A stretch of DNA of 64,000 nt from Kaistella polysaccharea (GCF_020410745.1 NZ_CP084528.1:744001-808000), one strand, 5' to 3'; positions 31,286 through 40,821 are shown, counted from the stretch's first letter. Numbers and translations are program-made. Notes: a model not told the origin generated them from the sequence alone.

Positions 31286-32709
31286 AAATATTACTTACAG
31301 GCGTAACCGGTTATATTGGTAAAAGACTGTTGATTCAGTTATTAGAAGATGGTCACCAAATTGTGTGCTCTGTAAGAGATAAAAATCGTTTCGGACTCAA
31401 ATTATTTAAAGAAAAGATCGATCAGATAGAAGTTATTGAAAATGATTTCTTAGATGAAAAAACCTTAGCAAACATTCCGAAAGATATCGATGCAGCTTAC
31501 TATTTAATTCATTCTATGTCATCCAGCGAAGGCGATTTCGAGGAGAAAGAAAAAATATCAGCCGAAAATTTCCGAAGTGCTTTAGAAAAAACAGCAGTTA
31601 AACAGGTGATTTTTTTAACTGGAATAATTAATGAGGAAAAACTTTCTAAACATCTTCAATCCAGAAAAAATGTGGAAGGTGCTTTGCAAAGTTCCGTTTA
31701 CAGTTTAACCAGTCTTCGTGCCGGAATAATCGTAGGTTCTGGAAGTGCATCATTTGAAATCATTCGCGATTTGGTCGAAAAATTACCGGTCATGATTACG
31801 CCGAAATGGCTGAACACCAAATGTCAACCGATTGCGATCCGAAACGTTATGCAGTTTTTAGTGGGCGTTTTAGGGAAAGAATTTACCTATAATCAAAATT
31901 ACGATATCGCAGGAACCAATGTTCTAACCTATAAAGAAATGCTTTTGCAATACGCCGAAATTCGTGGGTTAAAACGCCATATTTTTATTGTTCCCGTGAT
32001 GACGCCAAAACTGTCTTCTTATTGGTTGTACTTTGTGACTTCCACCAGTTATTTTCTGGCGATTAATTTGGTCGACAGCATGAAAATTGATGTCGTCGCC
32101 AAGAAAAATAATTTAGCTGAAAAGCTGAATATTCACCTCTTTTCCTACGAAGAAGCAATTCGTCAGGCCTTCGATAAAATTAAGCAAAATGATGTTTTAT
32201 CGAGCTGGTTTGATTCTTTTACGAATCAGTTTCACAGTAGAAAAGTATGGCAATATCTGGAAGTTCCAGAAGAAGGTTGTTTTAAAGATATTCGGCAGGA
32301 AAAAGTAGATGATGAAGAAAGAGCGCTTGACCGCGTCTTCAGTATTGGTGGAAAAACCGGTTGGTATTACGCCGATTTCCTCTGGAGAATTCGGGGTTTT
32401 CTTGATAAACTTTTTGGCGGAGTCGGTTTACGAAGAGGCCGAAGAAATATGAGCACCTTAGAAGCTGGAGATTCTGTTGATTTCTGGCGCGTTCTTTATG
32501 CCAATCGGGAAGAAAAACGACTATTGCTTTTTGCAGAAATGAAACTTCCTGGCGAAGCGTGGTTAGAATTTAAAATAAAAAATGGCATCCTTTATCAGGA
32601 AGCCACTTTTCGTCCGCTTGGTTTATCGGGAAGACTGTATTGGTATTCTGTTTTACCATTTCACGGTTTAATTTTCAATGGAATGTTGAAAAAACTCGCA
32701 GGAAAATAA
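31282..32709 (+). CDS. NAD(P)-binding SDR with C-terminal DUF2867 domain
   Basis: The 475-residue protein combines an extended-SDR/NmrA-like Rossmann domain (MKILLTGVTGYIGKRLLIQLLEDGHQIVC, AAYYLIHSMSSSEGDFEEKE, LRAGIIVGSGSASFEIIRDLVEKLP in parts) with a C-terminal half from about residue 320 that has SRKVWQYLEVPEEGCFKDIRQ, GWYYADFLWRIRGFLDKLFGG and a SRPBCC-like end, the DUF2867 part. The substrate is not known. It follows the SRPBCC gene with overlap. Its stop abuts that of the convergent ggt gene with no gap. Confidence 0.88.
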   Translation: MKILLTGVTGYIGKRLLIQLLEDGHQIVCSVRDKNRFGLKLFKEKIDQIEVIENDFLDEKTLANIPKDIDAAYYLIHSMSSSEGDFEEKEKISAENFRSALEKTAVKQVIFLTGIINEEKLSKHLQSRKNVEGALQSSVYSLTSLRAGIIVGSGSASFEIIRDLVEKLPVMITPKWLNTKCQPIAIRNVMQFLVGVLGKEFTYNQNYDIAGTNVLTYKEMLLQYAEIRGLKRHIFIVPVMTPKLSSYWLYFVTSTSYFLAINLVDSMKIDVVAKKNNLAEKLNIHLFSYEEAIRQAFDKIKQNDVLSSWFDSFTNQFHSRKVWQYLEVPEEGCFKDIRQEKVDDEERALDRVFSIGGKTGWYYADFLWRIRGFLDKLFGGVGLRRGRRNMSTLEAGDSVDFWRVLYANREEKRLLLFAEMKLPGEAWLEFKIKNGILYQEATFRPLGLSGRLYWYSVLPFHGLIFNGMLKKLAGK

Positions 32710-34395
32710 TTACTCCACTGCTACAGAATCATCGCCACGACCATCTGCAATTGCGATTGCATTTCCATTTTCGTCAATGATAATTAATTCTGTGCGGCCA
32801 ATCTGGGCAGTCCTTTCAATTTTATAATTATGCTTTTCTAAATCTGCAATTGTAGTTTCGGGGAAATTGCTTTCCACCAAAACAGTTTCGGGCAACCACT
32901 GATGGTGGAATTTCGGAGTGTTAACCGCCATATTCGGACTCAATTTAAAGTCTATAATATTCACAATCGACTGGTAGACTGAAGTCGGAATCGTTGTTCC
33001 ACCTGGTGTTCCTACGATGATGTAAGGTTTTGAATTTTTCATCACAATCGTAGGCGTCATTGAACTCAACATTCTTTTTCCGGGTTGAATGGAATTCGCT
33101 TCACCACCAACCGCTCCAAACATATTGGGAACACCAGGTTTTACGGAAAAATCATCCATTTCATTGTTCAGTAAAAATCCTGCACCAGAAACAACCACTT
33201 TACTGCCGTACAAACCATTTAAAGTGGTGGTTACAGCAACGGCATTGCCTTCTTTATCAATAATAGAAATATGGGTGGTTTCCGTAGATTCTTTTGATTG
33301 AGGAATAATTTTACCAACTTCTGAACTTGGTGTCGCTTTATTCATGGTAAAACTTTTCCACCGGTTTTTTAAATAATCGTCAGAAATAAGCATTTCAGTT
33401 TTATCTTTAATAAATCCGGGATCTCCCATATATTCAGCTCTATCAGCAAAAGATCGACGTTCAGTTTCTACCATAATTTGCACGGCTGGCGTTGAGTTTT
33501 GTTGATATTTTTCCACATTTTCAAAACTACTCATCTTTAGCATTTGGGCTAAAAGAATTCCGCCACTGGAAGGCAACGGCATAGAAACGATCTCCGTTCC
33601 CTTATAATTAAAGGAAATTGGCTTTCTTTCTACCACCTTATAATTTTTCAGATCATTTAATGTAATAATACCATTTCCGCGTTTCATTTCAGCAATGAGT
33701 AGTTGAGCTGTTTTTCCTTCATAAAAACCTTTAGCACCGTTTTTCTGAATGAGTTTTAAAGTCTCAGCCAAATCCTTTTGGATTAATAAATCACCTTGCT
33801 TCCAAGGCGTAGATTTTTGAAATACCGTTGTATTTTTATTATGTTCCGTAAAATACTTCATCTGATTATTTAGCAAATTGGCTTCTTTTTGCGATACTGC
33901 AAAACCTTGTTCTGCCAAATCAATTGCGGGTTGAATGAGTTTTTCCATGGGAAGTTTTGCATGTTTTAAAGTTGCATAAAACCCTGCAATAGAACCAGGA
34001 ATCCCTACAGCTAACCTTCCATTCTGAGAAAGATCCGTATTTGCATTTCCTTTTTTATCCAAATACATATCTCTGGATGATTTTTCTGGTGCAGTTTCCC
34101 GAAAATCAATGGTAAATTTCTCACCGTTATTTTTCACTCCAACTAAAAAACCGCCGCCGCCAATATTTCCAGCTTGTGGATAAACTACTGCTAACGCATA
34201 TTGTGTCGCAATAACCGCATCGTAAGCGTTTCCACCCATTTTCATGATTTTTGCGCCAGCTTCGCTTGCTAAAGGATGTGCGGAAACCACCAGACCTTTA
34301 TTCTTGGTATGTATTTCTTTAACAATGTTAATATCTGTGAATTGTGCAAAAGTAAATTGGGAAATAACGACAAATGAAAGTAGCAGTTTTTTCAT
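32710..34395 (-). CDS. ggt: Gamma-glutamyltransferase
   Basis: GGT cleaves gamma-glutamyl bonds such as that of glutathione in the periplasm. I use the ATG at 34395 (MKKLLLSFVVISQFTFAQF), a good signal; a TTG six codons upstream overlaps a -7 box and is unlikely. The precursor self-cleaves before a Thr, here in ESTETTHISIIDKEGNAVAVTTTLN. The large subunit includes VVSAHPLASEAGAKIMKMGGNAYDAVIATQ and the GNIGGGGFLV loop; the small subunit has GFLLNNEMDDF and LSSMTPTIV. Length 561 is normal. Confidence 0.96.
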   Translation of the reverse strand: MKKLLLSFVVISQFTFAQFTDINIVKEIHTKNKGLVVSAHPLASEAGAKIMKMGGNAYDAVIATQYALAVVYPQAGNIGGGGFLVGVKNNGEKFTIDFRETAPEKSSRDMYLDKKGNANTDLSQNGRLAVGIPGSIAGFYATLKHAKLPMEKLIQPAIDLAEQGFAVSQKEANLLNNQMKYFTEHNKNTTVFQKSTPWKQGDLLIQKDLAETLKLIQKNGAKGFYEGKTAQLLIAEMKRGNGIITLNDLKNYKVVERKPISFNYKGTEIVSMPLPSSGGILLAQMLKMSSFENVEKYQQNSTPAVQIMVETERRSFADRAEYMGDPGFIKDKTEMLISDDYLKNRWKSFTMNKATPSSEVGKIIPQSKESTETTHISIIDKEGNAVAVTTTLNGLYGSKVVVSGAGFLLNNEMDDFSVKPGVPNMFGAVGGEANSIQPGKRMLSSMTPTIVMKNSKPYIIVGTPGGTTIPTSVYQSIVNIIDFKLSPNMAVNTPKFHHQWLPETVLVESNFPETTIADLEKHNYKIERTAQIGRTELIIIDENGNAIAIADGRGDDSVAVE

Positions 34396-34410
34396 AGCTA
34401 AAAATTTTAC

Positions 34411-34418
34411 CAAAAATA
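34411..34418 (-). promoter_or_regulatory. -7 box of ggt promoter
   Basis: TATTTTTG on the minus strand, 15 bases before the chosen ATG. It overlaps the alternative TTG start at 34411-34413, which supports the ATG at 34395. Confidence 0.5.
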
Positions 34419-34523
34419 AGAAAATTATCAGCTGAAGAATTAATTAATAATTTCTATAATGTAAATATATTTTGTAAATAATATTTTTTATATCATTTTC
34501 GAATAAACATTAAACTTTTATCA

Positions 34524-34531
34524 TATATTTG
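34524..34531 (+). promoter_or_regulatory. -7 box of the TonB-dependent receptor gene
   Basis: TATATTTG matches the consensus, 40 bases before the ATG at 34572; the -33 region is poor. Confidence 0.45.
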
Positions 34532-34571
34532 ATGAATTATATAAACATTATACAATTAAACAAACTATACT

Positions 34572-37298
34572 ATGAAGAAAAATTACTATTCAGCTTTACT
34601 TTTAGGAAGCCTATTGACTTTTACGTCAGTGTACACTTTCGGCCAGGAAAGAGACTCCGTAAAGACCAAAAACATTGACGAAGTTAACTTAACCGTCGGT
34701 TCAAGGAATAAAAACAGAGTTGCCACGGATACTCCAGTTCCGGTTGATGTCATTAACATTGCAGCGCAGGGAGTTTTAAGTCCACAGACAGATCTTAATC
34801 AAATTTTGAACTTCACAGCGCCTTCATTTACCTCAAATTCCACAACGGTAGCTGACGGAACTGACCACATTGATCCAGCCCAGTTAAGAGGATTGGGACC
34901 TGATCAGGTGTTGGTGTTATTGAATGGAAAAAGACGACACTCTTCTTCATTGGTCAATATTAACGGCTCGCCAGGAAGAGGATCTGTAGGAACGGATTTA
35001 AACGCGATTCCTGCTTTTGCCATCGAGCGTTTAGAAGTTCTTCGAGACGGAGCGTCCGCGCAATATGGTTCAGATGCTATTGCTGGAGTCATTAACGTGG
35101 TGATGAAGCGAAATACCGGACAGTTAACTGCTGCTTTAACTGCTGGCGGTTTTAACTCTTCTGGCTCTAATAATTTTGAAAAAGGTTGGGATGGTGCAAA
35201 ATACCAAGTTGATCTAAATTATGGAACTAAATTGGGCAGCAATGGTTTTATCAACTTTACAGGGAGTTTATTAAGTCGCGATGACACACGTAGAGCAATG
35301 CCAGCCGGCGGAAAAATATATAATGCATATAACGCGATTGAAAAAAGAGCCATGGAAAGTGGCGTTAATATTTCGTCGTTATTTTCCAATATCAATCCCC
35401 AATATAATCCCAACGCAAATCAAATCTTAAGTTATCTCCGTCAGTACCAAGGAAACGTAGGTTATTTCAGCGCTGAACAGCGAACTGCAATACAGAATGC
35501 GAATACCATTACTGAAATGCAAAAGGCCTTAAATTTTGATGTTACAGAAAATGAACTTGCATACCGCGGATTAGAAAGGAAGGATTTTAATATGCGCGTT
35601 GGACAGTCGAAATTACAAAGCGGTCAGTTTTACGTTAATTCAGAATTCGATTTAACGGAAGGTATCAGAGGTTATGCTTTTGGGGGCTATTCCATGAGAA
35701 AAGGAGATGCTGGAGGATTTTACCGAAGACCAAATCAAAACAGAACTTCCACCTCTATTTATCTGGATGGATTCTTACCGGAAATTCATTCCGACATTAC
35801 CGATGTATCTATTGGTACAGGAATCAAAGGAAAAATGGGAAATGTAAATTGGGATTTGAGTAATACTTTTGGTAAAAACTCTTTTCAATACAGCATAGAA
35901 AATACCGCCAACGCAACGATGATGTTCCCAAGTAAAACGGTTTTTGATGCTGGAGAACTGGCTTTCTCTCAGAATACCATCAATGCTGATTTTAATACGC
36001 AGGTAAATTGGTTACAAGGATTAAACCTGGCTTTTGGTGCCGAAGGAAGATTTGAAAATTTTCAAATCATTGCCGGTGAAGAATCATCTTGGGCCAGATA
36101 TGACTATTTAGGAAAACTATACACGACTACCACCCAGGTTTTACCTACCGATTTTTTTGGCAGCACAAGACCCGGCGGAGCACAAGTTTTTCCCGGTTAT
36201 AGATCAGAAAACGCCTTAGACAAAAACAGAACTTCATTTGCGATTTATTCTGATAATGAGCTAGATGTTACTGAAAAATGGCTTTTGAGCGGTGCCTTAC
36301 GATTTGAAAATTTCTCTGATTTCGGTTCAACCTTTAATTATAAACTGGCGACCCGCTACAAAATTACGAATGATATTAATTTTAGAGCGGCACTATCTAC
36401 CGGATTTAGAGCGCCTTCACTGCATCAGATCTACTTTAATTCCACTTCTACACAATTCGTAGGCGGAGTACCATTTGAGGTGGGTATTTTCTCCAATGAT
36501 TCAAAATTAGCAGGATTACTCGGGATTAATAAATTAAAGCAAGAAAGATCTGCTAGTTACTCCGCAGGTTTTACTGCAAAAGTACCCTCGGCAAACCTTT
36601 CGATTACACTGGATGGTTATTATATTAAAATCAAAGACAGAATCACGCTAACAGATCAATTCTCTCCTACACCAACAACACAGGCGTTATTTGATCAGGC
36701 AGCAGCTACAGCCGCAGCATTTTTCGCAAATTCAATCGATACGCAAACCAAAGGAATTGAAGCTGTAATTTCACAAAAATCTAATTTTCCCGGGTTTAAA
36801 TTGAATAATGACTTTGCAGTGACTGTTTCTAAAACCAATAGAATTGGTGACATTCATTCCTCCACGATTTTACAGAATTCAGGACAAGCGAGCCGGTATT
36901 TTTCTGAATCGAGCAGGGTTTATTTAGAAGAAGCTTCGCCAAGGTTTAAAATGTCACTAAACAATTTAGCAGAATTCAACAAATTGAGTCTTTTGATGAG
37001 AAATGTTTATTTCGGTAAAGTGACCGATCCCAACTCTGCAGATATTGATATGAACGGTACAATAAACGCCGATGAGCACCCAGTTTGGTCTGGCAAATTA
37101 ATTACAGATTTATCTGCAAGTTATAAATTCAACAAAGTAGTGAGTTTAACTTTGGGTTCAAATAATGTTTTCGATATTTATCCGGACAAAAACCTGGATT
37201 CATTATCTAACGACAACCAATTTGTATATTCCAGAAACGTTTCCCAGTTTGGGATGAATGGTAGATTCTTATTTGTAAGAGCCAACCTTACTTTCTAA
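34572..37298 (+). CDS. TonB-dependent outer-membrane receptor
   Basis: The 908-residue receptor starts with a signal peptide (about 24 residues, ending FTSVYTFGQ). A plug domain follows: TPVPVDVINIAAQ near residue 55 and QLRGLGPDQVLVLLNGKRRHSSSL with EVLRDGASAQYGSDAIAGVINVV. The rest is the barrel, ending in aromatic FLFVRANLTF. There is no SusD partner or CarboxypepD domain, so it is a stand-alone receptor, probably for an iron complex or a cofactor. The substrate cannot be read. A DIDMNGTINADE stretch (37041-37076) resembles an EF-hand calcium loop. A strong terminator follows. Confidence 0.93.
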   Translation: MKKNYYSALLLGSLLTFTSVYTFGQERDSVKTKNIDEVNLTVGSRNKNRVATDTPVPVDVINIAAQGVLSPQTDLNQILNFTAPSFTSNSTTVADGTDHIDPAQLRGLGPDQVLVLLNGKRRHSSSLVNINGSPGRGSVGTDLNAIPAFAIERLEVLRDGASAQYGSDAIAGVINVVMKRNTGQLTAALTAGGFNSSGSNNFEKGWDGAKYQVDLNYGTKLGSNGFINFTGSLLSRDDTRRAMPAGGKIYNAYNAIEKRAMESGVNISSLFSNINPQYNPNANQILSYLRQYQGNVGYFSAEQRTAIQNANTITEMQKALNFDVTENELAYRGLERKDFNMRVGQSKLQSGQFYVNSEFDLTEGIRGYAFGGYSMRKGDAGGFYRRPNQNRTSTSIYLDGFLPEIHSDITDVSIGTGIKGKMGNVNWDLSNTFGKNSFQYSIENTANATMMFPSKTVFDAGELAFSQNTINADFNTQVNWLQGLNLAFGAEGRFENFQIIAGEESSWARYDYLGKLYTTTTQVLPTDFFGSTRPGGAQVFPGYRSENALDKNRTSFAIYSDNELDVTEKWLLSGALRFENFSDFGSTFNYKLATRYKITNDINFRAALSTGFRAPSLHQIYFNSTSTQFVGGVPFEVGIFSNDSKLAGLLGINKLKQERSASYSAGFTAKVPSANLSITLDGYYIKIKDRITLTDQFSPTPTTQALFDQAAATAAAFFANSIDTQTKGIEAVISQKSNFPGFKLNNDFAVTVSKTNRIGDIHSSTILQNSGQASRYFSESSRVYLEEASPRFKMSLNNLAEFNKLSLLMRNVYFGKVTDPNSADIDMNGTINADEHPVWSGKLITDLSASYKFNKVVSLTLGSNNVFDIYPDKNLDSLSNDNQFVYSRNVSQFGMNGRFLFVRANLTF

Positions 37299-37317
37299 TT
37301 AAATCCTTTTTATTTTA

Positions 37318-37350
37318 AATGCTGTTTCATTTGATGAGGCAGCATTTTTA
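37318..37350 (+). terminator. Intrinsic terminator after the TonB-dependent receptor
   Basis: AAATGCTG and CAGCATTT form an 8-bp stem extended inward by TTTCAT/ATGAGG with two G-U pairs, followed by T-rich sequence. Confidence 0.82.
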
Positions 37351-37475
37351 TTTGAGGTAAAATAAAGCGTGAAATTAAGACGGAAAAGTCAGCTTAAAAA
37401 TAAATTGTCGACGGAAATAAATTTTCCCCAAAAAATTATTTTCAGAATACTATTTCTTTTACTAAGCTATTTTTC

Positions 37476-37483
37476 TAAATTTG
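37476..37483 (+). promoter_or_regulatory. -7 box of the threonine dehydrogenase gene
   Basis: TAAATTTG, 20 bases before the ATG at 37504. No clear -33 TTG was seen. Confidence 0.45.
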
Positions 37484-37503
37484 TGCAAATCTAAAATTGA
37501 AAC

Positions 37504-38469
37504 ATGGCATCTCACACGGAAAAAATTCTAATTACAGGCGCGCTGGGCCAAATCGGCACCGAATTAACCAATCGCTTAGTTGAAATTCATGGCGCCGAAA
37601 ATGTAATTGCCTCCGGGCTCGACCGTTGGGATAAAAGCCTGACTTCTGCAGGATTCTATGAAAGAATGGACGTTACCAACACCCAATTGGTTCGTCAGGT
37701 GATCAAAGATTACGGTATTACAACCGTTTATCATTTGGCATCTTTATTATCTGGGACTTCTGAAAAGCAGCCGCTTTTTGCCTGGAAACTCAACTTGGAA
37801 CCTTTGATTAACTTTTGTGAAATGGCGAAAGAAGGACTTCTTCAAAAGATTTTCTGGCCAAGTTCTATCGCTGTTTTTGGGAAAGGAATCCCGAAAGAAA
37901 ATGTAGGTCAGGAAGTGGTTCTAAATCCTACAACCGTTTACGGAATTTCTAAAATGGCTGGAGAAAAATGGTGTGAATATTATTTCGATAAATACGGTGT
38001 AGATGTTCGCAGTATTCGTTATCCGGGTTTAATTTCCTGGAAAACGCCTGCTGGTGGCGGAACTACAGATTACGCCGTCGAGATTTTTTATGAGGCTGTT
38101 GAAGAAGGAAAATACACCAGCTTTATTTCAGAAAATACCGGAATGCCCATGCTTTACATGAACGATGCAATTAAAGCGACCTTAGAATTAATGGCAGCGC
38201 CGAAAGAAAATCTAACCGTTCACACTTCCTATAATTTGGGTGGACTATCATTTACACCAAAAGAACTGGCGGCAGAAATTCAAAAGGAAATGCCTGACTT
38301 CACTATTGATTACAAACCCGATTTCCGCCAGGAGATCGCAGATTCCTGGCCGGCTTCTATCGATGATTCGGTGGCGAAAAGAGACTGGGGACTTTCTTAC
38401 GACTATGATATTACCGAAATGACAAAAGATATGCTGAAAAATTTGAAAGTTAAACTTCAAAAAAGCTAA
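37504..38469 (+). CDS. L-threonine 3-dehydrogenase, short-chain (epimerase-like) type
   Basis: The 321-residue enzyme is an extended SDR: ILITGALGQIGTELTNRLVEIHG, later VYHLASLLSGTSEKQPLFAWKLN, FWPSSIAVFGKGIP and NPTTVYGISKMAGEKWCEYY (YxxxK). The RYPGLISWKTPAGGGTTDYAVEIF stretch is characteristic of the threonine dehydrogenases of Flavobacterium type, which are unrelated to the zinc-dependent Tdh. It oxidises L-threonine to 2-amino-3-ketobutyrate, feeding glycine. The gene has its own promoter box and terminator. Confidence 0.92.
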   Translation: MASHTEKILITGALGQIGTELTNRLVEIHGAENVIASGLDRWDKSLTSAGFYERMDVTNTQLVRQVIKDYGITTVYHLASLLSGTSEKQPLFAWKLNLEPLINFCEMAKEGLLQKIFWPSSIAVFGKGIPKENVGQEVVLNPTTVYGISKMAGEKWCEYYFDKYGVDVRSIRYPGLISWKTPAGGGTTDYAVEIFYEAVEEGKYTSFISENTGMPMLYMNDAIKATLELMAAPKENLTVHTSYNLGGLSFTPKELAAEIQKEMPDFTIDYKPDFRQEIADSWPASIDDSVAKRDWGLSYDYDITEMTKDMLKNLKVKLQKS

Positions 38470-38488
38470 AAATAATTTCCAAATTAAA

Positions 38489-38534
38489 AAGCCTGCAATC
38501 CTGTGAAATTTTTCAAAGATTGCAGGCTTTTTTT
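38489..38534 (+). terminator. Intrinsic terminator after threonine dehydrogenase gene
   Basis: AAGCCTGCAATC and GATTGCAGGCTT form a 12-bp stem with a 17-base loop and a run of T. Confidence 0.88.
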
Positions 38535-38548
38535 ATTATCTTTCTACT

Positions 38549-39301
38549 ATGATTTTACTGACTTTCAATATCATTAGTGAAGACTTCACTTATAAAAAGA
38601 AAGAAGGAATTAATTCTGCCGATCAGCTTGCATTAACTTTAACGACGACTAAAGCAATTTTGAGAAGTTTGGAACAATACGAAGTGTTGGCTACCTTTTT
38701 TATTGAAATATCGCTTTTGTCACAAATAGAAAATCTTTTAAAACAAATAAGAAATGAAGGTCATGAAATCGCATTTTTTCACCAAAATTCTTCCTTAGAT
38801 GAAATTGAAATCGCAAAAAAAAGGACGGAAGAACTCCTTGGCAAAAATGTTCGTGGCATTCGTATAGAAGAAAATATCTTTCCTGCAGAAGCTTTAAAAA
38901 AATTGCAGTTTAATTATATTTCAGTAATCGACGATCAACAAATTTCTTTTCCTTTAAAAAAACTCATCCGCAAAGCACCTTTCACCGAAGAGAACGGCCT
39001 AACCTTTATTTATCAAAGTATTTCACCTTATTCTCAGATGCCCTACAATGATTTTATTTTTCAACTAACTCCTTTAATTTATTATCAAAATATGGTGGTT
39101 GAAACAATTAAGAAAGACGAATTTGTCCTCGTAAATTTAAATTCATGGCAATTCTCCGACGTAAAAAAGTTGCCGTTTCATTTGCCCTTTTATAGAAAAT
39201 ATAAAGTTGGAAAAACAATGCAGGATAAATTAGACCGTTTTTTAGAATGGATAAACCTGAATCAAATTGCAACGTCCAGAATTAAAGATTTTATAAGTTA
39301 A
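38549..39301 (+). CDS. NodB-like polysaccharide-deacetylase-fold protein, degenerate
   Basis: The 250-residue protein follows the NodB layout: first strand MILLTFNIISEDFTYK, then ILRSLEQYEVLATFFIEISLL, GHEIAFFHQNSS, and LGKNVRGIRIEENIF. Active deacetylases have TFDD/TFDVE for metal binding and HxxxH in the GHEIA region. Here the Asp is replaced in TFNIIS and the second His is not at the usual spacing, so metal binding looks lost. There is no signal peptide. It lies after a terminator, alone. It may be a non-catalytic relative or have an altered activity. Confidence 0.75.
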   Translation: MILLTFNIISEDFTYKKKEGINSADQLALTLTTTKAILRSLEQYEVLATFFIEISLLSQIENLLKQIRNEGHEIAFFHQNSSLDEIEIAKKRTEELLGKNVRGIRIEENIFPAEALKKLQFNYISVIDDQQISFPLKKLIRKAPFTEENGLTFIYQSISPYSQMPYNDFIFQLTPLIYYQNMVVETIKKDEFVLVNLNSWQFSDVKKLPFHLPFYRKYKVGKTMQDKLDRFLEWINLNQIATSRIKDFIS

Positions 39302-39370
39302 TTAATTACAATTCAAAAAAGGAATTCAAAATTACACCCCTAAACGGTCGGCTAATTATTTTAAAAATGA

Positions 39371-39378
39371 TATTTTTG
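39371..39378 (+). promoter_or_regulatory. -7 box abutting the start of the ClC gene
   Basis: TATTTTTG is followed by CATC and then the ATG at 39383. The predicted start of transcription would be at or next to the ATG; compare 20679-20686. Confidence 0.5.
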
Positions 39379-39382
39379 CATC

Positions 39383-40729
39383 ATGCGGAGAATATTTGAA
39401 TTTATAAGAATAAAAATTAAAGATTCTTTTGATAATATTCACAACGAAAATCTAAAGCATAACATGTTACAGGCGATTCCATTCTGGATCGGGTCTGTAA
39501 TTACGGGAATCTTCGCAGTCATTTATGCGCAAATGTTTCAGTGGGGCGAAAATCTCATGCATTTCATTATGGCGTGGCACAGCTGGCTCATCTTTATCAT
39601 TGCGCCAACTGCATTTGTATTATCGTGGTGGCTCGTGAATCGGTTTGCACCATATGCAAAAGGCAGCGGAATCCCGCAGGTGATGGCGGCGGTAGAACTA
39701 GCAAACCCGAAAGAACACCGAAAAATAACGCATCTTCTCAGCCTTAAAATTCTCATTCTAAAAGTTTTATCATCTGTCATACTCGTTATTGGTGGTGGAG
39801 CTGTCGGGCGCGAAGGCCCAACCATTCAAATTGCAGGTTCCGTATTTCGAAAGGTCAATGAGCTTTTACCAGAATGGTGGCCCAAAATCTCCAAGAAAAA
39901 TATGATTATGACGGGCGCCGCCGCCGGACTTTCTGCAGCATTTAACACACCCTTGGGCGGAATCGTATTTGCCGTAGAAGAACTTTCAAAAACACACATC
40001 AACTATTTTAAAACGGCGCTTTTTACGGCGGTTATTATTGCGGGTTTAACTGCACAAACATTTGCAGGATCTTATCTGTATCTGGGCTACCCAAAAACGA
40101 GTGATATTGGGATGATGATTGTTTTCCCGGTTATTTTAGTTTCAGGGATTTCAGGCATTTTCGCCAGTCAGCTTTCCCGAATAATGCTTGGCGTAAATAA
40201 CTGGAAAAAAAGGTTGAAAACCGATAAATCAAATATTATATTTCTCGTTATTTCAGCTTTAATTATTGCTTCACTTGCCTATTTCGTAAATCAGGAGATT
40301 TTAGGATCCGGAAAAGGAATTATGCAAAGAGTTCTTTTCACCGATAATAAAAATGAAGAATGGTATATGCCACTTTTCAGAATGTTGGGTCCAGCGTTGT
40401 CCTTCACTTCGGGCGGGGCGGGCGGAATTTTCGCACCTGCATTATCGGCTGGAGCAAGTATTGGATCTGTTATCGCAGGTTGGATTAGTTTATCACCCGA
40501 TGAAACCAATGTCGTCATCTTAACAGGAATGGTGGCTTTTTTAACCGGAATTACGCGGGCGCCCTTCACTTCTTCAATTATTGTTCTTGAAATGACGGAC
40601 CGTCACAGTTTAATATTCTACCTGATGCTCGCCGCAATGATTTCCTCCCTTTTCTCTTTAATGGTGAGCAAACATTCCTTATACGACGAATTGAAAAATG
40701 GTTATTTAAAAGATTTACGGAAGGAATAA
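39383..40729 (+). CDS. ClC-family chloride channel/transporter
   Basis: The 448-residue membrane protein has all three ClC ion-pathway motifs: GSGIPQV (in YAKGSGIPQVMAAVE), GREGPTIQ, where the Glu is the gating residue, and GGIFAPALSAG. AAAGLSAAFNTPLGGIVFAVEE also matches. The C-terminal half has GMVAFLTGITRAPFTSSIIVLEMT. No cytoplasmic CBS pair follows. Whether it is a channel or a proton-coupled exchanger cannot be decided here. The N-terminus is soluble and basic (about 25 residues). Its promoter box is four bases from the ATG. Confidence 0.94.
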   Translation: MRRIFEFIRIKIKDSFDNIHNENLKHNMLQAIPFWIGSVITGIFAVIYAQMFQWGENLMHFIMAWHSWLIFIIAPTAFVLSWWLVNRFAPYAKGSGIPQVMAAVELANPKEHRKITHLLSLKILILKVLSSVILVIGGGAVGREGPTIQIAGSVFRKVNELLPEWWPKISKKNMIMTGAAAGLSAAFNTPLGGIVFAVEELSKTHINYFKTALFTAVIIAGLTAQTFAGSYLYLGYPKTSDIGMMIVFPVILVSGISGIFASQLSRIMLGVNNWKKRLKTDKSNIIFLVISALIIASLAYFVNQEILGSGKGIMQRVLFTDNKNEEWYMPLFRMLGPALSFTSGGAGGIFAPALSAGASIGSVIAGWISLSPDETNVVILTGMVAFLTGITRAPFTSSIIVLEMTDRHSLIFYLMLAAMISSLFSLMVSKHSLYDELKNGYLKDLRKE

Positions 40730-40740
40730 GCAGCTTCAAA

Positions 40741-40821
40741 TTTTAGCTTCTTCAGAGTGCATTCCCGTTTTCCGCTATATCCCCGACCAGTCGAGGGATG
40801 CCGCTGCAACCGGGGCTAAAA
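40741..40821. repeat. Large imperfect palindromic intergenic element
   Basis: Outer arms TTTTAGC (40741-40747) and GCTAAAA (40815-40821) are perfect inverted copies. Inside, ATCCCCGAC and GTCGAGGGAT (40779-40799) form a 9-bp stem with one bulged A and a CA loop. CCCGTTTTCCGC and GCCGCTGCAACCGGGG partly pair. The element is richer in GC than its surroundings and codes for nothing. It looks like a dispersed REP-like element, but only one copy is in this window. It might also end the ClC transcript. Confidence 0.55.
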
